Assembly: GCF_014851685.1 (NCBI RefSeq)
Contig: NZ_JACVAC010000017.1
Coordinates: 1-64,000, forward strand
DNA from: Pseudomonas sp. PDM05
GTDB taxonomy: Bacteria; Pseudomonadota; Gammaproteobacteria; Pseudomonadales; Pseudomonadaceae
DNA length: 64,000 nt
Direction of reading: 5' to 3'
Positions 24,231-34,365 of this stretch are shown here, one piece after another (position 1 is the first letter of the stretch; the number at the start of each line of letters is the position of its first letter). Below the pieces are notes generated by a model. The model was not told the origin of the DNA. It saw only the letters and a list, made by a program, of their open reading frames with translations, and ran no database searches. A program made the position numbers and the translations under genes.

Positions 24231-25769
24231 TCAGTCCTCCCAGATCTGGACGGTTTTCAACACGTCGCGGCGGTTGGCCTTCTTGGCGCCGAACATATTG
24301 GTGTCGGAACTGCCGCTGCAGCCGCTGCCAAAGCTGAAACCACAACCGGAACGCTCGGCGAACGCGTCGCTCATGGCGTCTTCGCGGTGCGCACTCGGCA
24401 CCACAAACCGGTCCTCGTAGTTGGCGATGGCCAGGTAGCGATACATCTCCTCCACCTGAGGCACCGTCAGGCCGACGTCTTCGAGCACTTGCAGATCCTG
24501 CACGCCGTCGACTTGCTGGGAACGCTTGAACGCACGCATCGCCAGCAAGCGTTTCAGCGCGCGCTTGACCGGTTTTTCATCGCCCGCCGTGAGCATGTTG
24601 GCCAGGTAGCGCAGGGGGATGCGCAGGCTGTCGACATCCGGGATCACCCCGTTCATGCCCACGGTGCCAGCGGCCGCTGCGTTCTGGATGGGCGAAAGTG
24701 GCGGCACGTACCAGACCATCGGCAAGGTGCGGTATTCGGGGTGCAGCGGCAGCGCGAGTTTCCAGTCCACGGCCATTTTGTACACCGGCGAGCGCTGCGC
24801 CGAGTCGATCACCGACTGTGGCACGCCATCGGCCAGGGCCTGGCGGATCACCGCCGGGTCGTTGGGGTCGAGGAAAATTTCCAGCTGTTTCTCGTACAGA
24901 TCCTGCTCGCTGGCGGTGCTCGCCACTTCGCTGATGCGGTCGGCGTCATACAGCAACACGCCGAGGTAGCGAATGCGACCGACGCAGGTTTCGGCGCACA
25001 CCGTCGGCATGCCGGCCTCGATGCGCGGGTAGCAGAAGATGCACTTCTCGGACTTGCCGCTCTTCCAGTTGAAGTAGATTTTCTTGTACGGACAGCCGCT
25101 GATGCACATGCGCCAGCCACGGCATTTTTCCTGGTCGATCAGCACGATGCCGTCTTCTTCGCGCTTGTAGATCGCGCCGCTGGGGCACGACGCCGCGCAC
25201 GCCGGGTTGAGGCAGTGCTCGCACAGGCGCGGCAGGTACATCATGAAGGTGTTTTCGTACTCACCGTAGATGTCGGCCTGGATCTGGTCGAAGTTCTTGT
25301 CCTTGCGACGCTTGGCGAATTCGGTGCCGAGGATCTCCTCCCAGTTCGGGCCCCACTCGATTTTCTGCATGCGCTTGCCCGACACCACCGAACGTGGGCG
25401 TGCAGTGGGTTGGTGTTCGCCCAGCGGTGCAGTGTGCAGGTGCTGGTAGTCAAAATCGAACGGCTCGTAGTAGTCGTCCAGGCCCGGCAGGTCAGGGTTG
25501 GCGAAGATGTTCGCGAGCACGCGGAACTTGCCGCCGATGCGCGGGTTGATCGTGCCATTGGCGTTGCGCTGCCAGCCGCCCTTCCACTTGTCCTGGTTTT
25601 CCCACTCCTTGGGGTAGCCGATGCCGGGCTTGGATTCGACGTTGTTGAACCACGCGTATTCCATGCCTTCGCGGCTGGTCCAGACGTTTTTGCAGGTGAT
25701 CGAGCAGGTGTGGCAGCCGATGCATTTGTCCAGGTTGAGGACCATGCCGATTTGTGAGCGGATTTTCAT
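24231..25769 (-). CDS. narH: Respiratory nitrate reductase beta subunit NarH
   Basis: The 512-residue iron-sulfur subunit passes electrons from NarI to NarG. Four cysteine groups are present: CIGCHTCSITC, CEHCLNPACAASCP, CRGWRMCISGCP (Trp replacing one Cys, the mark of the 3Fe-4S cluster) and CIFCYPRIEAGMPTVC. The start MKIRSQIGMVLNLDKC at 25769 follows the narG stop by one base. Confidence 0.96.
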   Translation of the reverse strand: MKIRSQIGMVLNLDKCIGCHTCSITCKNVWTSREGMEYAWFNNVESKPGIGYPKEWENQDKWKGGWQRNANGTINPRIGGKFRVLANIFANPDLPGLDDYYEPFDFDYQHLHTAPLGEHQPTARPRSVVSGKRMQKIEWGPNWEEILGTEFAKRRKDKNFDQIQADIYGEYENTFMMYLPRLCEHCLNPACAASCPSGAIYKREEDGIVLIDQEKCRGWRMCISGCPYKKIYFNWKSGKSEKCIFCYPRIEAGMPTVCAETCVGRIRYLGVLLYDADRISEVASTASEQDLYEKQLEIFLDPNDPAVIRQALADGVPQSVIDSAQRSPVYKMAVDWKLALPLHPEYRTLPMVWYVPPLSPIQNAAAAGTVGMNGVIPDVDSLRIPLRYLANMLTAGDEKPVKRALKRLLAMRAFKRSQQVDGVQDLQVLEDVGLTVPQVEEMYRYLAIANYEDRFVVPSAHREDAMSDAFAERSGCGFSFGSGCSGSSDTNMFGAKKANRRDVLKTVQIWED

Positions 25770-25770
25770 C

Positions 25771-28700
25771 TCAGTTCTCCTCGATGTCAGTCGGCAATGG
25801 GCGTGGCAGGTCATCGCCATGGGAGCCATCGAGCCAGTCGACCTTGGCCATCTTGCGCACCACGACAAACTCGTCGCGGTTGCAACCGACCGTGCCGTAA
25901 TAGTTGAAACCGTAGGCCTGCTGGGCATAGCCGCCGATCATGTGGGTCGGCTTGAGCACCACGCGGGTCACCGAGTTGTGGTGGCCGCCACGGGTCTTGG
26001 TGGTTTCCGAGCCCGGCACGTTCACGATGCGTTCCTGGGCGTGGTACATCATCACCATGCCCTCCTTGACGCGCTGGCTGACCACCGCGCGGGCGGTCAG
26101 TGCGCCATTGACGTTGAAGCATTCGATCCAGTCGTTGTCCTCGATGCCGGCGCGTTTCGCGTCGATCTCCGAGAGCCACACAATCGGCCCGCCACGGCTC
26201 AGGGTGAGCATCAGCAGGTTGTCGCTGTAGGTGCTATGGATGCCCCACTTCTGGTGCGGGGTGATCCAGTTCAGCACGATCTCCGGCTCGCCATTGCTGC
26301 GCTTGCCCTTCACCCCTTCGATGGTGCGGGTGTTGACCGGCGGCCGGTAGCTCATCAGTTGTTCGCCGAAGGCCTGCATCCACGGGTGGTCCTGGTAGAA
26401 CTGCTGGCGGCCGGTGATGGTGCGCCATGGGATGTTTTCATGGACGTTGGTGTAACCGGCGTTGTAGCTCACGTGATCGTCTTCCAGGCCCGACCAGGTG
26501 GGGCTGGAAATGATCTTGCGCGGCTGCGCCTGGATGTCGCGGAAGCGGATCGCCTCGTGGGCCTTGGGCAATGCCAGGTGGCTGTGGTCGATGCCGGTGA
26601 ATTCCGACAGCGCTGCCCACGCCTTGACTGCCACGTGACCATTGGTTTCCGGGGCCAGGGACAGGATGACCTCGGCCGCATCAATGGCCGTGTCGATCTT
26701 CGGCCGCCCCTGGCTGATGCCCGCCTCGCCTTCGTGATGATTCAGCTCACCAAGGAACTCGACCTCGTCATCGGTATTCCAGTTGATGCCCTTGCCGCCG
26801 TTGCCGAGTTTTTCCAGCAGCGGGCCGAGGGAGGTGAATTTCTTGTAGATGTTCGGGTAGTCACGCTCCACCACCGCCATGTTCGGCGCGTTCTTGCCGG
26901 GCTCGGGCGCCACACCGGCGCTTTTCCAGTCGGTGCCACCGAATGGCTGGGCCAGTTCGCCAACGCTGTCATGCATCAGCGGCACGGTGACCAGGTCCTG
27001 CTCGACACCCAGGTGCCCGACCGCCATGGCCGAGAACGTCTTGGCGATGCCCTTGTAGATTTCCCAGTCGGAGCGCGACTCCCACGCCGGGTCGATCGCC
27101 GCCGACAAGGGGTGGATAAACGGGTGCATGTCCGAGGTGTTCATGTCGTCTTTTTCGTACCAGGTGGCGGTCGGCAGGACGATGTCGGAATACACGCAGG
27201 TGGACGACATGCGGAAGTCCAGGGTGGTCACCAGATCCAGCTTGCCAATGGCGCCGTCGTCGACCCATTCGGCTTCGGTGGGCTTGCTCTCGCCGCCAAA
27301 ACCGATGTCTTCGTTCATCACGCCGTTCTTGGTGCCCAGCAGGTACTTGAGCATGTACTCGTGGCCCTTGCCCGACGAACCGAGCAGGTTGGAACGCCAG
27401 ATGAACATGTTGCGCGGGAAGTTCACCGGGCTGTCCGGTTGTTCGCAGGCGAAGCGCAAGGTGCCGTCCTGCCAGGCCTTGACCACGTAGTCCTTGGGCG
27501 CCATGCCCGCCGCCGCCGCATCACGGCAGATGTGCAGTGGGTTGGTATTGAGTTGCGGCGCGCTGGGCAGCCAGCCGGCGCGTTCGGCGCGGATGTTGTA
27601 ATCCAGGGCGTGGGTGGGGAACTGCGCCTTGTCTGCCAGGGGCGAGAGCACGTCGTGCATGTTCATTTTTTCGTGGCGCCACTGCGAGCTGTGGCCGTAG
27701 AAGAAACTGGTGCCGTTCATCTGGCGTGGCGGACGGTTCCAGTCCAGGCCAAAGGCAAGGGGCAGCCAGCCGCATTGCGGGCGCAGTTTTTCCTGGCCGA
27801 CGTAGTGCGCCCAGCCGCCACCGCTCTGACCGACGCACCCGCAGAGCATGAGCATGTTGATCAGGCCACGGTAGTTCATGTCCATGTGGTACCAGTGGTT
27901 CATCGCCGCGCCGACGATGATCATCGAGCGTCCACGGGTCTTGTCGGCGTTGTCGGCGAACTCGCGGGCGATCTGGATCGCCTTCTCGCGGCTGACGCCG
28001 GTGATCGCTTCCTGCCAGGCCGGGGTGCCGGGCACGCTGGCGTCGTCGTAGTCCCTGGCCACGTTGCTGCCGCCCAGGCCACGGTCGATGGCCAGGTTGG
28101 CGGCGGACAGGTCGAACACACTGGCAACCTTGGCCACGCTGCCATCGGCCAGCACCACGCTGTGCACCGGCACGCGGCGGAACTGCACGGCCTCACCGGC
28201 CACGTGCTGGAAGTGCTCATGGGCTTCACCGGCAAAATACGGGAAGGCCACTTCGGCGACGTCGCCACCGATCAGGCTGAGTTTCAGGTCAATCGCGCGG
28301 CCTTCACCGCCCTCTTTGGCGAGGATGTTCCACTTACCCTTCTCGCCCCAGCGGTAGCCGATAGAGCCTTGTGGCGATACCAGCGCGCCGCTGTCGTCGA
28401 GGGCGATGGTTTTCCATTCCGGGTTGTTGTCCTGGCCGAGGTTGTCGATCAGGTCCGAGGCGCGCAGGAAGCGGTCCGGCTGGAAACCTGCGCCGGGGGC
28501 GAAGCCGCTCATGGGTTTGAGCATCACCAGCACCGGCAAGTCGGTGTAGCGCTTGGCGTAGTCGGTGAAATAGGCGCTCGGGTGGTCCAGGTGAAATTCC
28601 TTGAAGATCACATGGTTGAAGGCCTGGGCCAACGCGGCGTCGGTGCCCTGCTTGGGGTTGAGCCACAGGTCGGTGAGCTTGGCCACTTCCGAATAGTCGG

Positions 28701-29544
28701 GGGTGATGGCCACGGTCTTGGTGCCCTTGTAACGCACCTCGGTGAAGAAATGCGCGTCGGGGGTACGGGTCTGCGGGACGTTGGAACCCCAGGCGATGAT
28801 GTAGTTGGAGTTGTACCAGTCGGCCGACTCCGGCACGTCGGTCTGCTCGCCCCACACCATCGGCGAGGCGGGCGGCAGGTCGCAGTACCAGTCGTAGAAA
28901 CTCAGGCACACGCCGCCCAGCAGCGACAGGTAACGGGAGCCCGCCGCGTAGCTGACCATGGACATGGCCGGGATCGGCGAGAACCCGACGATGCGGTCCG
29001 GCCCATATTGCTTGATGGTGTAGACGTTGGAGGCGGCGATGATCTCGTTCACCTCCTCCCAGTTGGAGCGGATAAACCCGCCCATGCCGCGCTTGCTCTT
29101 GTACGACTCGGCCTTGGCCTTGTCCTCGACAATGCTTGCCCAGGCTTCCACTGGCGCCATGGTCAGGCGCGCTTCACGCCACAGCTTGAGCAGCGGCTTG
29201 CGGATCTTCGGGTACTTGAGGCGGTTGGCGCTGTAGATGTACCAGCTGTAGCTCGCGCCGCGCGGGCAACCACGGGGCTCGTGGTTGGGCAGGTCGTTGC
29301 GGGTACGCGGGTAGTCGGTCTGCTGGGTTTCCCAGGTGATCAGGCCGTTCTTCACGTAGATCTTCCACGAGCAGGAACCGGTGCAGTTCACCCCGTGGGT
29401 GGAACGCACGATCTTGTCGTACTGCCAGCGCGAACGGTAGACGTTTTCCCAGTCGCGGGACTCTTTGCGGGTCTCGCCGTGGCCGTTGGAGAACTCGTCT
29501 TGCTTGCGGTTGAAGAACCGCAATTGATCCAGTAAGTGACTCAT
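25771..29544 (-). CDS. narG: Respiratory nitrate reductase alpha subunit NarG
   Basis: The 1257-residue catalytic subunit reduces nitrate to nitrite at a Mo-bis-MGD centre on the cytoplasmic side. The N-terminal FS0 cluster region is STHGVNCTGSCSWKIYVKNG ... EPRGCPRGASYSW, with the His and three Cys ligands typical of NarG, and the molybdopterin-binding blocks (IIAWGSNVPQTRTPDAHFF, CVGQSGGGWAHYVGQEKLRP) are present. Length is normal for the family. It is the first enzyme gene of the narGHJI unit and follows narK2. Confidence 0.97.
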   Translation of the reverse strand: MSHLLDQLRFFNRKQDEFSNGHGETRKESRDWENVYRSRWQYDKIVRSTHGVNCTGSCSWKIYVKNGLITWETQQTDYPRTRNDLPNHEPRGCPRGASYSWYIYSANRLKYPKIRKPLLKLWREARLTMAPVEAWASIVEDKAKAESYKSKRGMGGFIRSNWEEVNEIIAASNVYTIKQYGPDRIVGFSPIPAMSMVSYAAGSRYLSLLGGVCLSFYDWYCDLPPASPMVWGEQTDVPESADWYNSNYIIAWGSNVPQTRTPDAHFFTEVRYKGTKTVAITPDYSEVAKLTDLWLNPKQGTDAALAQAFNHVIFKEFHLDHPSAYFTDYAKRYTDLPVLVMLKPMSGFAPGAGFQPDRFLRASDLIDNLGQDNNPEWKTIALDDSGALVSPQGSIGYRWGEKGKWNILAKEGGEGRAIDLKLSLIGGDVAEVAFPYFAGEAHEHFQHVAGEAVQFRRVPVHSVVLADGSVAKVASVFDLSAANLAIDRGLGGSNVARDYDDASVPGTPAWQEAITGVSREKAIQIAREFADNADKTRGRSMIIVGAAMNHWYHMDMNYRGLINMLMLCGCVGQSGGGWAHYVGQEKLRPQCGWLPLAFGLDWNRPPRQMNGTSFFYGHSSQWRHEKMNMHDVLSPLADKAQFPTHALDYNIRAERAGWLPSAPQLNTNPLHICRDAAAAGMAPKDYVVKAWQDGTLRFACEQPDSPVNFPRNMFIWRSNLLGSSGKGHEYMLKYLLGTKNGVMNEDIGFGGESKPTEAEWVDDGAIGKLDLVTTLDFRMSSTCVYSDIVLPTATWYEKDDMNTSDMHPFIHPLSAAIDPAWESRSDWEIYKGIAKTFSAMAVGHLGVEQDLVTVPLMHDSVGELAQPFGGTDWKSAGVAPEPGKNAPNMAVVERDYPNIYKKFTSLGPLLEKLGNGGKGINWNTDDEVEFLGELNHHEGEAGISQGRPKIDTAIDAAEVILSLAPETNGHVAVKAWAALSEFTGIDHSHLALPKAHEAIRFRDIQAQPRKIISSPTWSGLEDDHVSYNAGYTNVHENIPWRTITGRQQFYQDHPWMQAFGEQLMSYRPPVNTRTIEGVKGKRSNGEPEIVLNWITPHQKWGIHSTYSDNLLMLTLSRGGPIVWLSEIDAKRAGIEDNDWIECFNVNGALTARAVVSQRVKEGMVMMYHAQERIVNVPGSETTKTRGGHHNSVTRVVLKPTHMIGGYAQQAYGFNYYGTVGCNRDEFVVVRKMAKVDWLDGSHGDDLPRPLPTDIEEN

Positions 29545-29601
29545 GATGCTTTCCTCATCAGGCGTGCCGTGGGGTGCGTTGCCCCGCGAATTCGTGGTCG
29601 A

Positions 29602-30999
29602 TCAGCAGGGTGTGGCGCAGCCTTTGCGGGCGTACCACCACCAGGTCACGACGATGCAGCTCAGGTAGAAACCGACAAACATGTAGAAGGCCATCGCCGG
29701 GCTGCCGGTGGCGGCCATGGACGAGCCGAAGGATTTGGGGATGAAGAACGCGCCGAACGCGCCCATGGCCGAGCTGAACCCCAGCACCGCAGCAGACTCC
29801 TTGCCGGCATCCTTCAGGGCCTGTTCACGCACCGCAGCGGGTTTGCCGGCGCTGGCCTTCTCGTGAACGGTGCGGAAGATCACCGGGATCATGCGGAAGG
29901 TGGAGCCGTTGCCGATGCCGGTGGTGATGAACAGCAGCATGAACATGCCGAGGAAGCCGTAGAAGCTGCCCGCCTCACCGTTCTGCGGCAGGAAGTGCAG
30001 CACGCCGAACACCATCACGATCATCAGCACGAAGTTCCACAGGGTCACCCGCGCCCCGCCCAACTTGTCTGCCAGCCAGCCGCCCAATGGGCGTACCAGC
30101 GCGCCCACCAGCGGGCCGAGAAAGGCGAACTTGAGGGCGACCACGTCCGGGAAGGAGGTCTTGATCAGCAGCGGGAATGCCGCCGAGAAGCCGATGAACG
30201 AACCAAAGGTCGCCAGGTACAACCAGCACATCAGCCAGTTGTGCTTGCGCTTGAAGATCACCGCCTGGTCACTGAACGAGGCACGGGCGCTGGACAGGTC
30301 ATTCATGCCGAACCACGCCGCCACGGTGACGGTGAGGATAAACGGCACCCAGATGAAACCGGCATTCTGCAACCATAGTTGGCTGCCATCGGCCAGGGTC
30401 TGCGGCTGGCCGCCGAGTGCCCCGAATGCGGCGAAGGTGATCACCAGCGGCACGCAGAACTGCATCACCGACACCCCCAGGTTACCCAGGCCAGCATTCA
30501 AGCCGAGGGCGGTGCCCTGCTGGGCCTTGGGGTAGAAAAAACTGATGTTGGACATGCTGGAGGCGAAGTTGCCGCCGCCAAAACCACAGAGCAAGGCGAT
30601 CAGCACAAACACGCTGTAGGGCGTGCCCGGGTCTTGCACCGCAAAGCCCATCCACAGCGACGGCAGCAGCAAGGACGCGGTGCTCAGGGCGGTCCAGCGG
30701 CGCCCACCGAAGATCGGCACCATGAACGAATAGAACACGCGCAAGGTGGCACCGGACAGGCCCGGCAATGCCGCCAACCAGAACAACTGGTCGGTGGTGA
30801 AACTGAACCCGATGGCGTTGAGGCGCACGATCACCGTGCTCCACACCATCCACACCGCAAACGCCAGCAACAGCGCGGGGATCGAGATCCACAGGTTGCG
30901 GGTCGCGGTTTTCTTGCCGCTGGCGCCCCAGAACGCCGGGTCTTCGGGGCGCCAGTCGTGGATCACCGGGCCCGATTCGGGCTTTTGCGCGATGGACAT
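29602..30999 (-). CDS. narK2: Nitrate/nitrite transporter NarK2
   Basis: This 465-residue major-facilitator transporter has twelve membrane segments and the nitrate signature GFGGGNFASSMSNISFFYP and the second copy GIGNGSTFRMIPVIF. It is of the nitrate/nitrite antiporter (NarK2) type. The start MSIAQKPE at 30999 is chosen because AAGGAG is 7 bases away; an ATG at 31005 would be too close. It follows narK1, whose stop overlaps the region immediately upstream. Confidence 0.92.
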   Translation of the reverse strand: MSIAQKPESGPVIHDWRPEDPAFWGASGKKTATRNLWISIPALLLAFAVWMVWSTVIVRLNAIGFSFTTDQLFWLAALPGLSGATLRVFYSFMVPIFGGRRWTALSTASLLLPSLWMGFAVQDPGTPYSVFVLIALLCGFGGGNFASSMSNISFFYPKAQQGTALGLNAGLGNLGVSVMQFCVPLVITFAAFGALGGQPQTLADGSQLWLQNAGFIWVPFILTVTVAAWFGMNDLSSARASFSDQAVIFKRKHNWLMCWLYLATFGSFIGFSAAFPLLIKTSFPDVVALKFAFLGPLVGALVRPLGGWLADKLGGARVTLWNFVLMIVMVFGVLHFLPQNGEAGSFYGFLGMFMLLFITTGIGNGSTFRMIPVIFRTVHEKASAGKPAAVREQALKDAGKESAAVLGFSSAMGAFGAFFIPKSFGSSMAATGSPAMAFYMFVGFYLSCIVVTWWWYARKGCATPC

Positions 31000-31001
31000 G
31001 A

Positions 31002-32252
31002 TCATTCTCCTTGGAGCGCTTGTTTGCCGAGCAACGGCTGTTGGCGAATTTCGCTGAGGTACATCCAGGTCAGGGATACCCAGACCACGCCGTACATCAA
31101 CATGAAGCAGGACGAGCGCACGCCGGTGAGGTCCACCAGGGCGCCAAACATGATCGGCAGCACAAACCCGCCCAGGCCACCGGCCAGGCCGACGATGCCG
31201 GACACCGCGCCCATGTTTTGCGGGTAGTCATTGGCGATGTACTTGAAGACCGAGGCCTTGCCGAATGCGAAGGCGATGCCCATCACAAACAGCAGCACGG
31301 TGAACAAGGTGGGGCTGAGGCCGATATGGAAATCCAGGGGGCCATTGACGGTCATCACTTGCAGTTGGGTCTGCGGGTAGCTGAGCAGGAACAGGCAGAT
31401 CCAGCTCACCCACAGCACCCACCAGGTCACGCTTTGCGCGCCCCAGCGATCAGACATCCAGCCGCCCACTGCGCGCAGCACACCGCCGGGCAGGGAGAAA
31501 CACGCGGCCAGCAGCGCCGCGCTTTGCAGGCTGAAGCCGTATTCCTGCACGTAGTACTTGGTCACCCACAGCGCCAGCGCGACGTAACCACCGAACACAA
31601 TCGAGTAGTACTGGCAGTAGCGCCACACGGCCGGGTCTTTCAGGCACAGCAACTGCTGGCGCAGGGTCGCGCCACCGGCGCTGCGGTGGGTCTTGTTTTC
31701 GCTGGTGAGGAACCAGAACAACAGTGCGGTGATAAACAGGATTGCACTGAACACCCTGGGCACCAGGTGCCAGGTGCCGAGGGCGATCAGCGCCGGGGCG
31801 AGAAACTTGGTCACCGCCGCTCCCGCGTTGCCGGCACCGAACACGCCCATGGCAAAGCCCTGGTTGTCTTTATCGAACCACTTGGCGACGTACGCAATGC
31901 CCACCGAAAACGAGCCGCCGGCCAGGCCGACAAACAGGCCAAGCACCAGGAACTGCCAGTAGGCGGTGGCGTAGGTGATCAGGTACAGCGGCAGCACGCA
32001 GGCGAGCATCAGCAGGAAGAACACGATGCGACCGCCGAAGCGGTCGGTGAGCAGCCCCAGCGGCAAGCGCACCAGGGAACCGGTCAACACCGGCGTGGCG
32101 GCCAGCAGGCCGAACTGGGTTTCGTTGAGTTGCAGCAGCTCCTTGATGGGCACGCCGAGCACGGCGAACATCATCCACACCATAAAGCAGACGGTGAAGG
32201 CCAGGGTGCTCATGCCCAGCACCAGGCCTTGTCTTATACGGGGTTGAGTCAC
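31002..32252 (-). CDS. narK1: Nitrate transporter NarK1
   Basis: This major-facilitator transporter (416 residues from the GTG start) is of the NarK1 nitrate/proton symporter type, with FVGLAGGSFSVGIAYVAKWF and GLAGGLGGFVLPIMFG near the family nitrate-signature positions. The GTG at 32252 is preferred: TCTGGAG lies 8 bases upstream, and the ANR box places the transcription start near 32278, which would leave the alternative ATG at 32279 without a leader. It heads the nar operon. Confidence 0.88.
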   Translation of the reverse strand: MTQPRIRQGLVLGMSTLAFTVCFMVWMMFAVLGVPIKELLQLNETQFGLLAATPVLTGSLVRLPLGLLTDRFGGRIVFFLLMLACVLPLYLITYATAYWQFLVLGLFVGLAGGSFSVGIAYVAKWFDKDNQGFAMGVFGAGNAGAAVTKFLAPALIALGTWHLVPRVFSAILFITALLFWFLTSENKTHRSAGGATLRQQLLCLKDPAVWRYCQYYSIVFGGYVALALWVTKYYVQEYGFSLQSAALLAACFSLPGGVLRAVGGWMSDRWGAQSVTWWVLWVSWICLFLLSYPQTQLQVMTVNGPLDFHIGLSPTLFTVLLFVMGIAFAFGKASVFKYIANDYPQNMGAVSGIVGLAGGLGGFVLPIMFGALVDLTGVRSSCFMLMYGVVWVSLTWMYLSEIRQQPLLGKQALQGE

Positions 32253-32312
32253 GGTATGCGCTCCAGAAAGTGATTCCATGAGCGCAGGTTAGGGGCGACA
32301 CCCCCGCAGAAC

Positions 32313-32326
32313 TTGACCCAGATCAA
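32313..32326 (-). promoter_or_regulatory. ANR/DNR box for narK1
   Basis: TTGACCCAGATCAA is centred 41.5 bases from a predicted start near 32278, which leaves a leader of about 26 bases to the GTG start of narK1. Confidence 0.75.
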
Positions 32327-32364
32327 CGTGGGCCGGGTGGGTATGGGGCTATGCTGACCCCGTC

Positions 32365-32380
32365 TACCTCCAAGGAGGTA
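32365..32380. promoter_or_regulatory. NarL 7-2-7 palindromic site
   Basis: TACCTCCAAGGAGGTA is an exact palindrome made of two NarL heptamers (consensus TACYYMT) in the inverted 7-2-7 arrangement, each with one mismatch. It lies about 53 bases from the ANR box centre and between narK1 and narX, so it can serve both directions. Confidence 0.65.
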
Positions 32381-32562
32381 GTCAGCAAAACAAGAGAAAG
32401 CCTTTATTTATCAATGGATTGCTCTCTTGTGCCGGCTTTTATCCGTGGGAGGGTTCGCCGGCAATTCTTTAGAGGTAGTGCGCCAGGGAAGGCCACATTC
32501 GACCCCCTTTCCCGTTCCAGGTGCGCCCATGTCCCGTTCCCGCCCCCTCCAGATCCGCCGTC

Positions 32563-34365
32563 ATGCTTGACTGGCTGCGCAGCTCCCTGCCCGCCCGGGC
32601 CGGGCTGGCGGTGATCCTGATTGCGATCCTGGCCCTTGCCAGTTCCCTCAGCGCCGGGCTGATCGCCTGGTTCAGCCAGGGCGATGCGGCGGCGGTCAAC
32701 ACCGCCGGCTCAGTGCGCATGGAGACCTACCACCTCAGCTGGAAACTCGCCGCTGGGGCGCGGCCGGACGAAATCGCCGAGGTCAGCCAGAGCCTGCAAC
32801 GGCGCCTCGAAAGCCAATCGCTCAAGGCGGTGCTCGAAGACGGCCCCAACAGCGCACTGCAGCAGAGTTACCAGCAGATCCAGCAACGCTGGAACGAGGA
32901 ACTGCGCCCGGCGGTGATGGGCGGTGATGCGGCGCTGTTCCAGGCGCGTGCGCCGGCGTTTGTCGAGCAACTGAACCACTTCGTCGCGCTGTTGCAGCAA
33001 CAGAGCGAGCACAAGCAAGGCTGGCAACAGGCGATCCAGGGGCTGGCGCTGTTCAGCACCTTGATCATCCTGCTGCTGGGCTTGTACGAATTGCAGTACG
33101 GCGTGGTCACGCCCTTGCAAGAGCTGGTGCACGCGACCCGGCGCTTTCGCGATGGCGACTACAAGACCCGGGTCAACCACCGCTCCGAAGACGAACTCGG
33201 CCAACTGGCCCTGAGCTTCAACGCCATGGCCGAAACCATCGAAGCCTCCCACCGCACCCTGGAAAGCCAGGTGCAGCGCAAGACCCTCAACCTGCAACAA
33301 GCCAACGCCGCCCTCGAACTGCTGTACCAGAGCAGCCGCAGCCTGGCCACGCGGCTGGCCAACGCCGAGGGCCTGGACGAACTGATCCGGCGCTTCCAGA
33401 AACGCCTGCCGGGCCTGCGCCTGTCGCTGTGCCTGCAAGGCCACTTCCTCGCCCCGGCGCAGCAGATGCTCGCCCTGCACGGCGAACAGAGCCGCAACAT
33501 CTGCGCGATCGGCGATTGCGCCACCTGCGAACGCCACCACGTCGCGCCGCCGCAGGTGTTCAGCATCAGCAACCAGGGCGCCGAACTCGGCGAACTCAAG
33601 GCACACTTCCTCGACGGCCATGCGCCCCAGGATTGGGAGAAACAACTGATCCAGGCCCTGGCCAACCTGATCGGCACCTCGTTGTCCCTCAAGCGCCAGC
33701 GCGAGCAGGACCACCGCCTGTTGCTACTGGATGAGCGCACCATCATCGCCCGCGAACTGCACGACTCCCTGGCCCAGGCGCTGTCCTACATGAAGCTGCA
33801 AGTCAGCCGCATGCAGACCCTGATCCGCCGTGGCGAATCGGTCGAGACCCTGGCCAACGTCACCGCCGAACTGCGCGACGGGCTCAACAACGCCTATCGC
33901 CAGTTGCGCGAATTGCTCACCACGTTCCGCCTGCAAATCCACGACGCCGGGCTGGTACAAGAGCTGCAAGACACCGCCGAGGAGTTCTCCCGACGCGGCG
34001 AGTTCCAGGTGCACCTGCATGTGGACGCGCTGGCCTTCCAGCTTTCAGCCAGCGAACAGATCCACATGTTGCAGATCACCCGCGAAGCCCTGTCCAACTG
34101 CCTGCGGCACGCCCATGCGCAGAACGCCTGGCTGCAACTGCGCCAGGTCGGCGAGACCGTCAGCCTGAGCATCGAAGACGATGGCCGGGGTTTCTGCGGC
34201 GCCGTCGACACCCGTGAACACCACGGCCTGACCATCATGGACGAACGCGCCCGCAGCCTGCACGGCCACCTCGACATCCAGCCCCGCGAGCCCCAGGGCA
34301 CACGGGTGCAACTGCGTTTCCAGCCGGAATTTCTCGGCCACTCTCTACAAGGCACCGCCCCATGA
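32563..34365 (+). CDS. narX: Nitrate/nitrite sensor kinase NarX
   Basis: The 600-residue membrane histidine kinase has an N-terminal membrane helix, a periplasmic helical sensor with the nitrate P-box-like SAGSVRMETYHLSWKL region, a second membrane helix (GLALFSTLIILLLGLYEL), HAMP (RFRDGDYKTRV), a Cys-rich linker (CAIGDCATCE), the H-box (ARELHDSLAQALSYMKLQV) and an HATPase domain (EDDGRGF). The start MLDWLRSSL at 32563 is the first ATG of the conserved body. It overlaps narL by four bases. Confidence 0.93.
   Translation: MLDWLRSSLPARAGLAVILIAILALASSLSAGLIAWFSQGDAAAVNTAGSVRMETYHLSWKLAAGARPDEIAEVSQSLQRRLESQSLKAVLEDGPNSALQQSYQQIQQRWNEELRPAVMGGDAALFQARAPAFVEQLNHFVALLQQQSEHKQGWQQAIQGLALFSTLIILLLGLYELQYGVVTPLQELVHATRRFRDGDYKTRVNHRSEDELGQLALSFNAMAETIEASHRTLESQVQRKTLNLQQANAALELLYQSSRSLATRLANAEGLDELIRRFQKRLPGLRLSLCLQGHFLAPAQQMLALHGEQSRNICAIGDCATCERHHVAPPQVFSISNQGAELGELKAHFLDGHAPQDWEKQLIQALANLIGTSLSLKRQREQDHRLLLLDERTIIARELHDSLAQALSYMKLQVSRMQTLIRRGESVETLANVTAELRDGLNNAYRQLRELLTTFRLQIHDAGLVQELQDTAEEFSRRGEFQVHLHVDALAFQLSASEQIHMLQITREALSNCLRHAHAQNAWLQLRQVGETVSLSIEDDGRGFCGAVDTREHHGLTIMDERARSLHGHLDIQPREPQGTRVQLRFQPEFLGHSLQGTAP

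Noticed and set aside
25621..29535. A 1304-codon open frame on the plus strand
   Set aside because: It is antisense to narG/narH in GC-rich sequence, has no conserved protein pattern, and the minus-strand genes are unambiguous.
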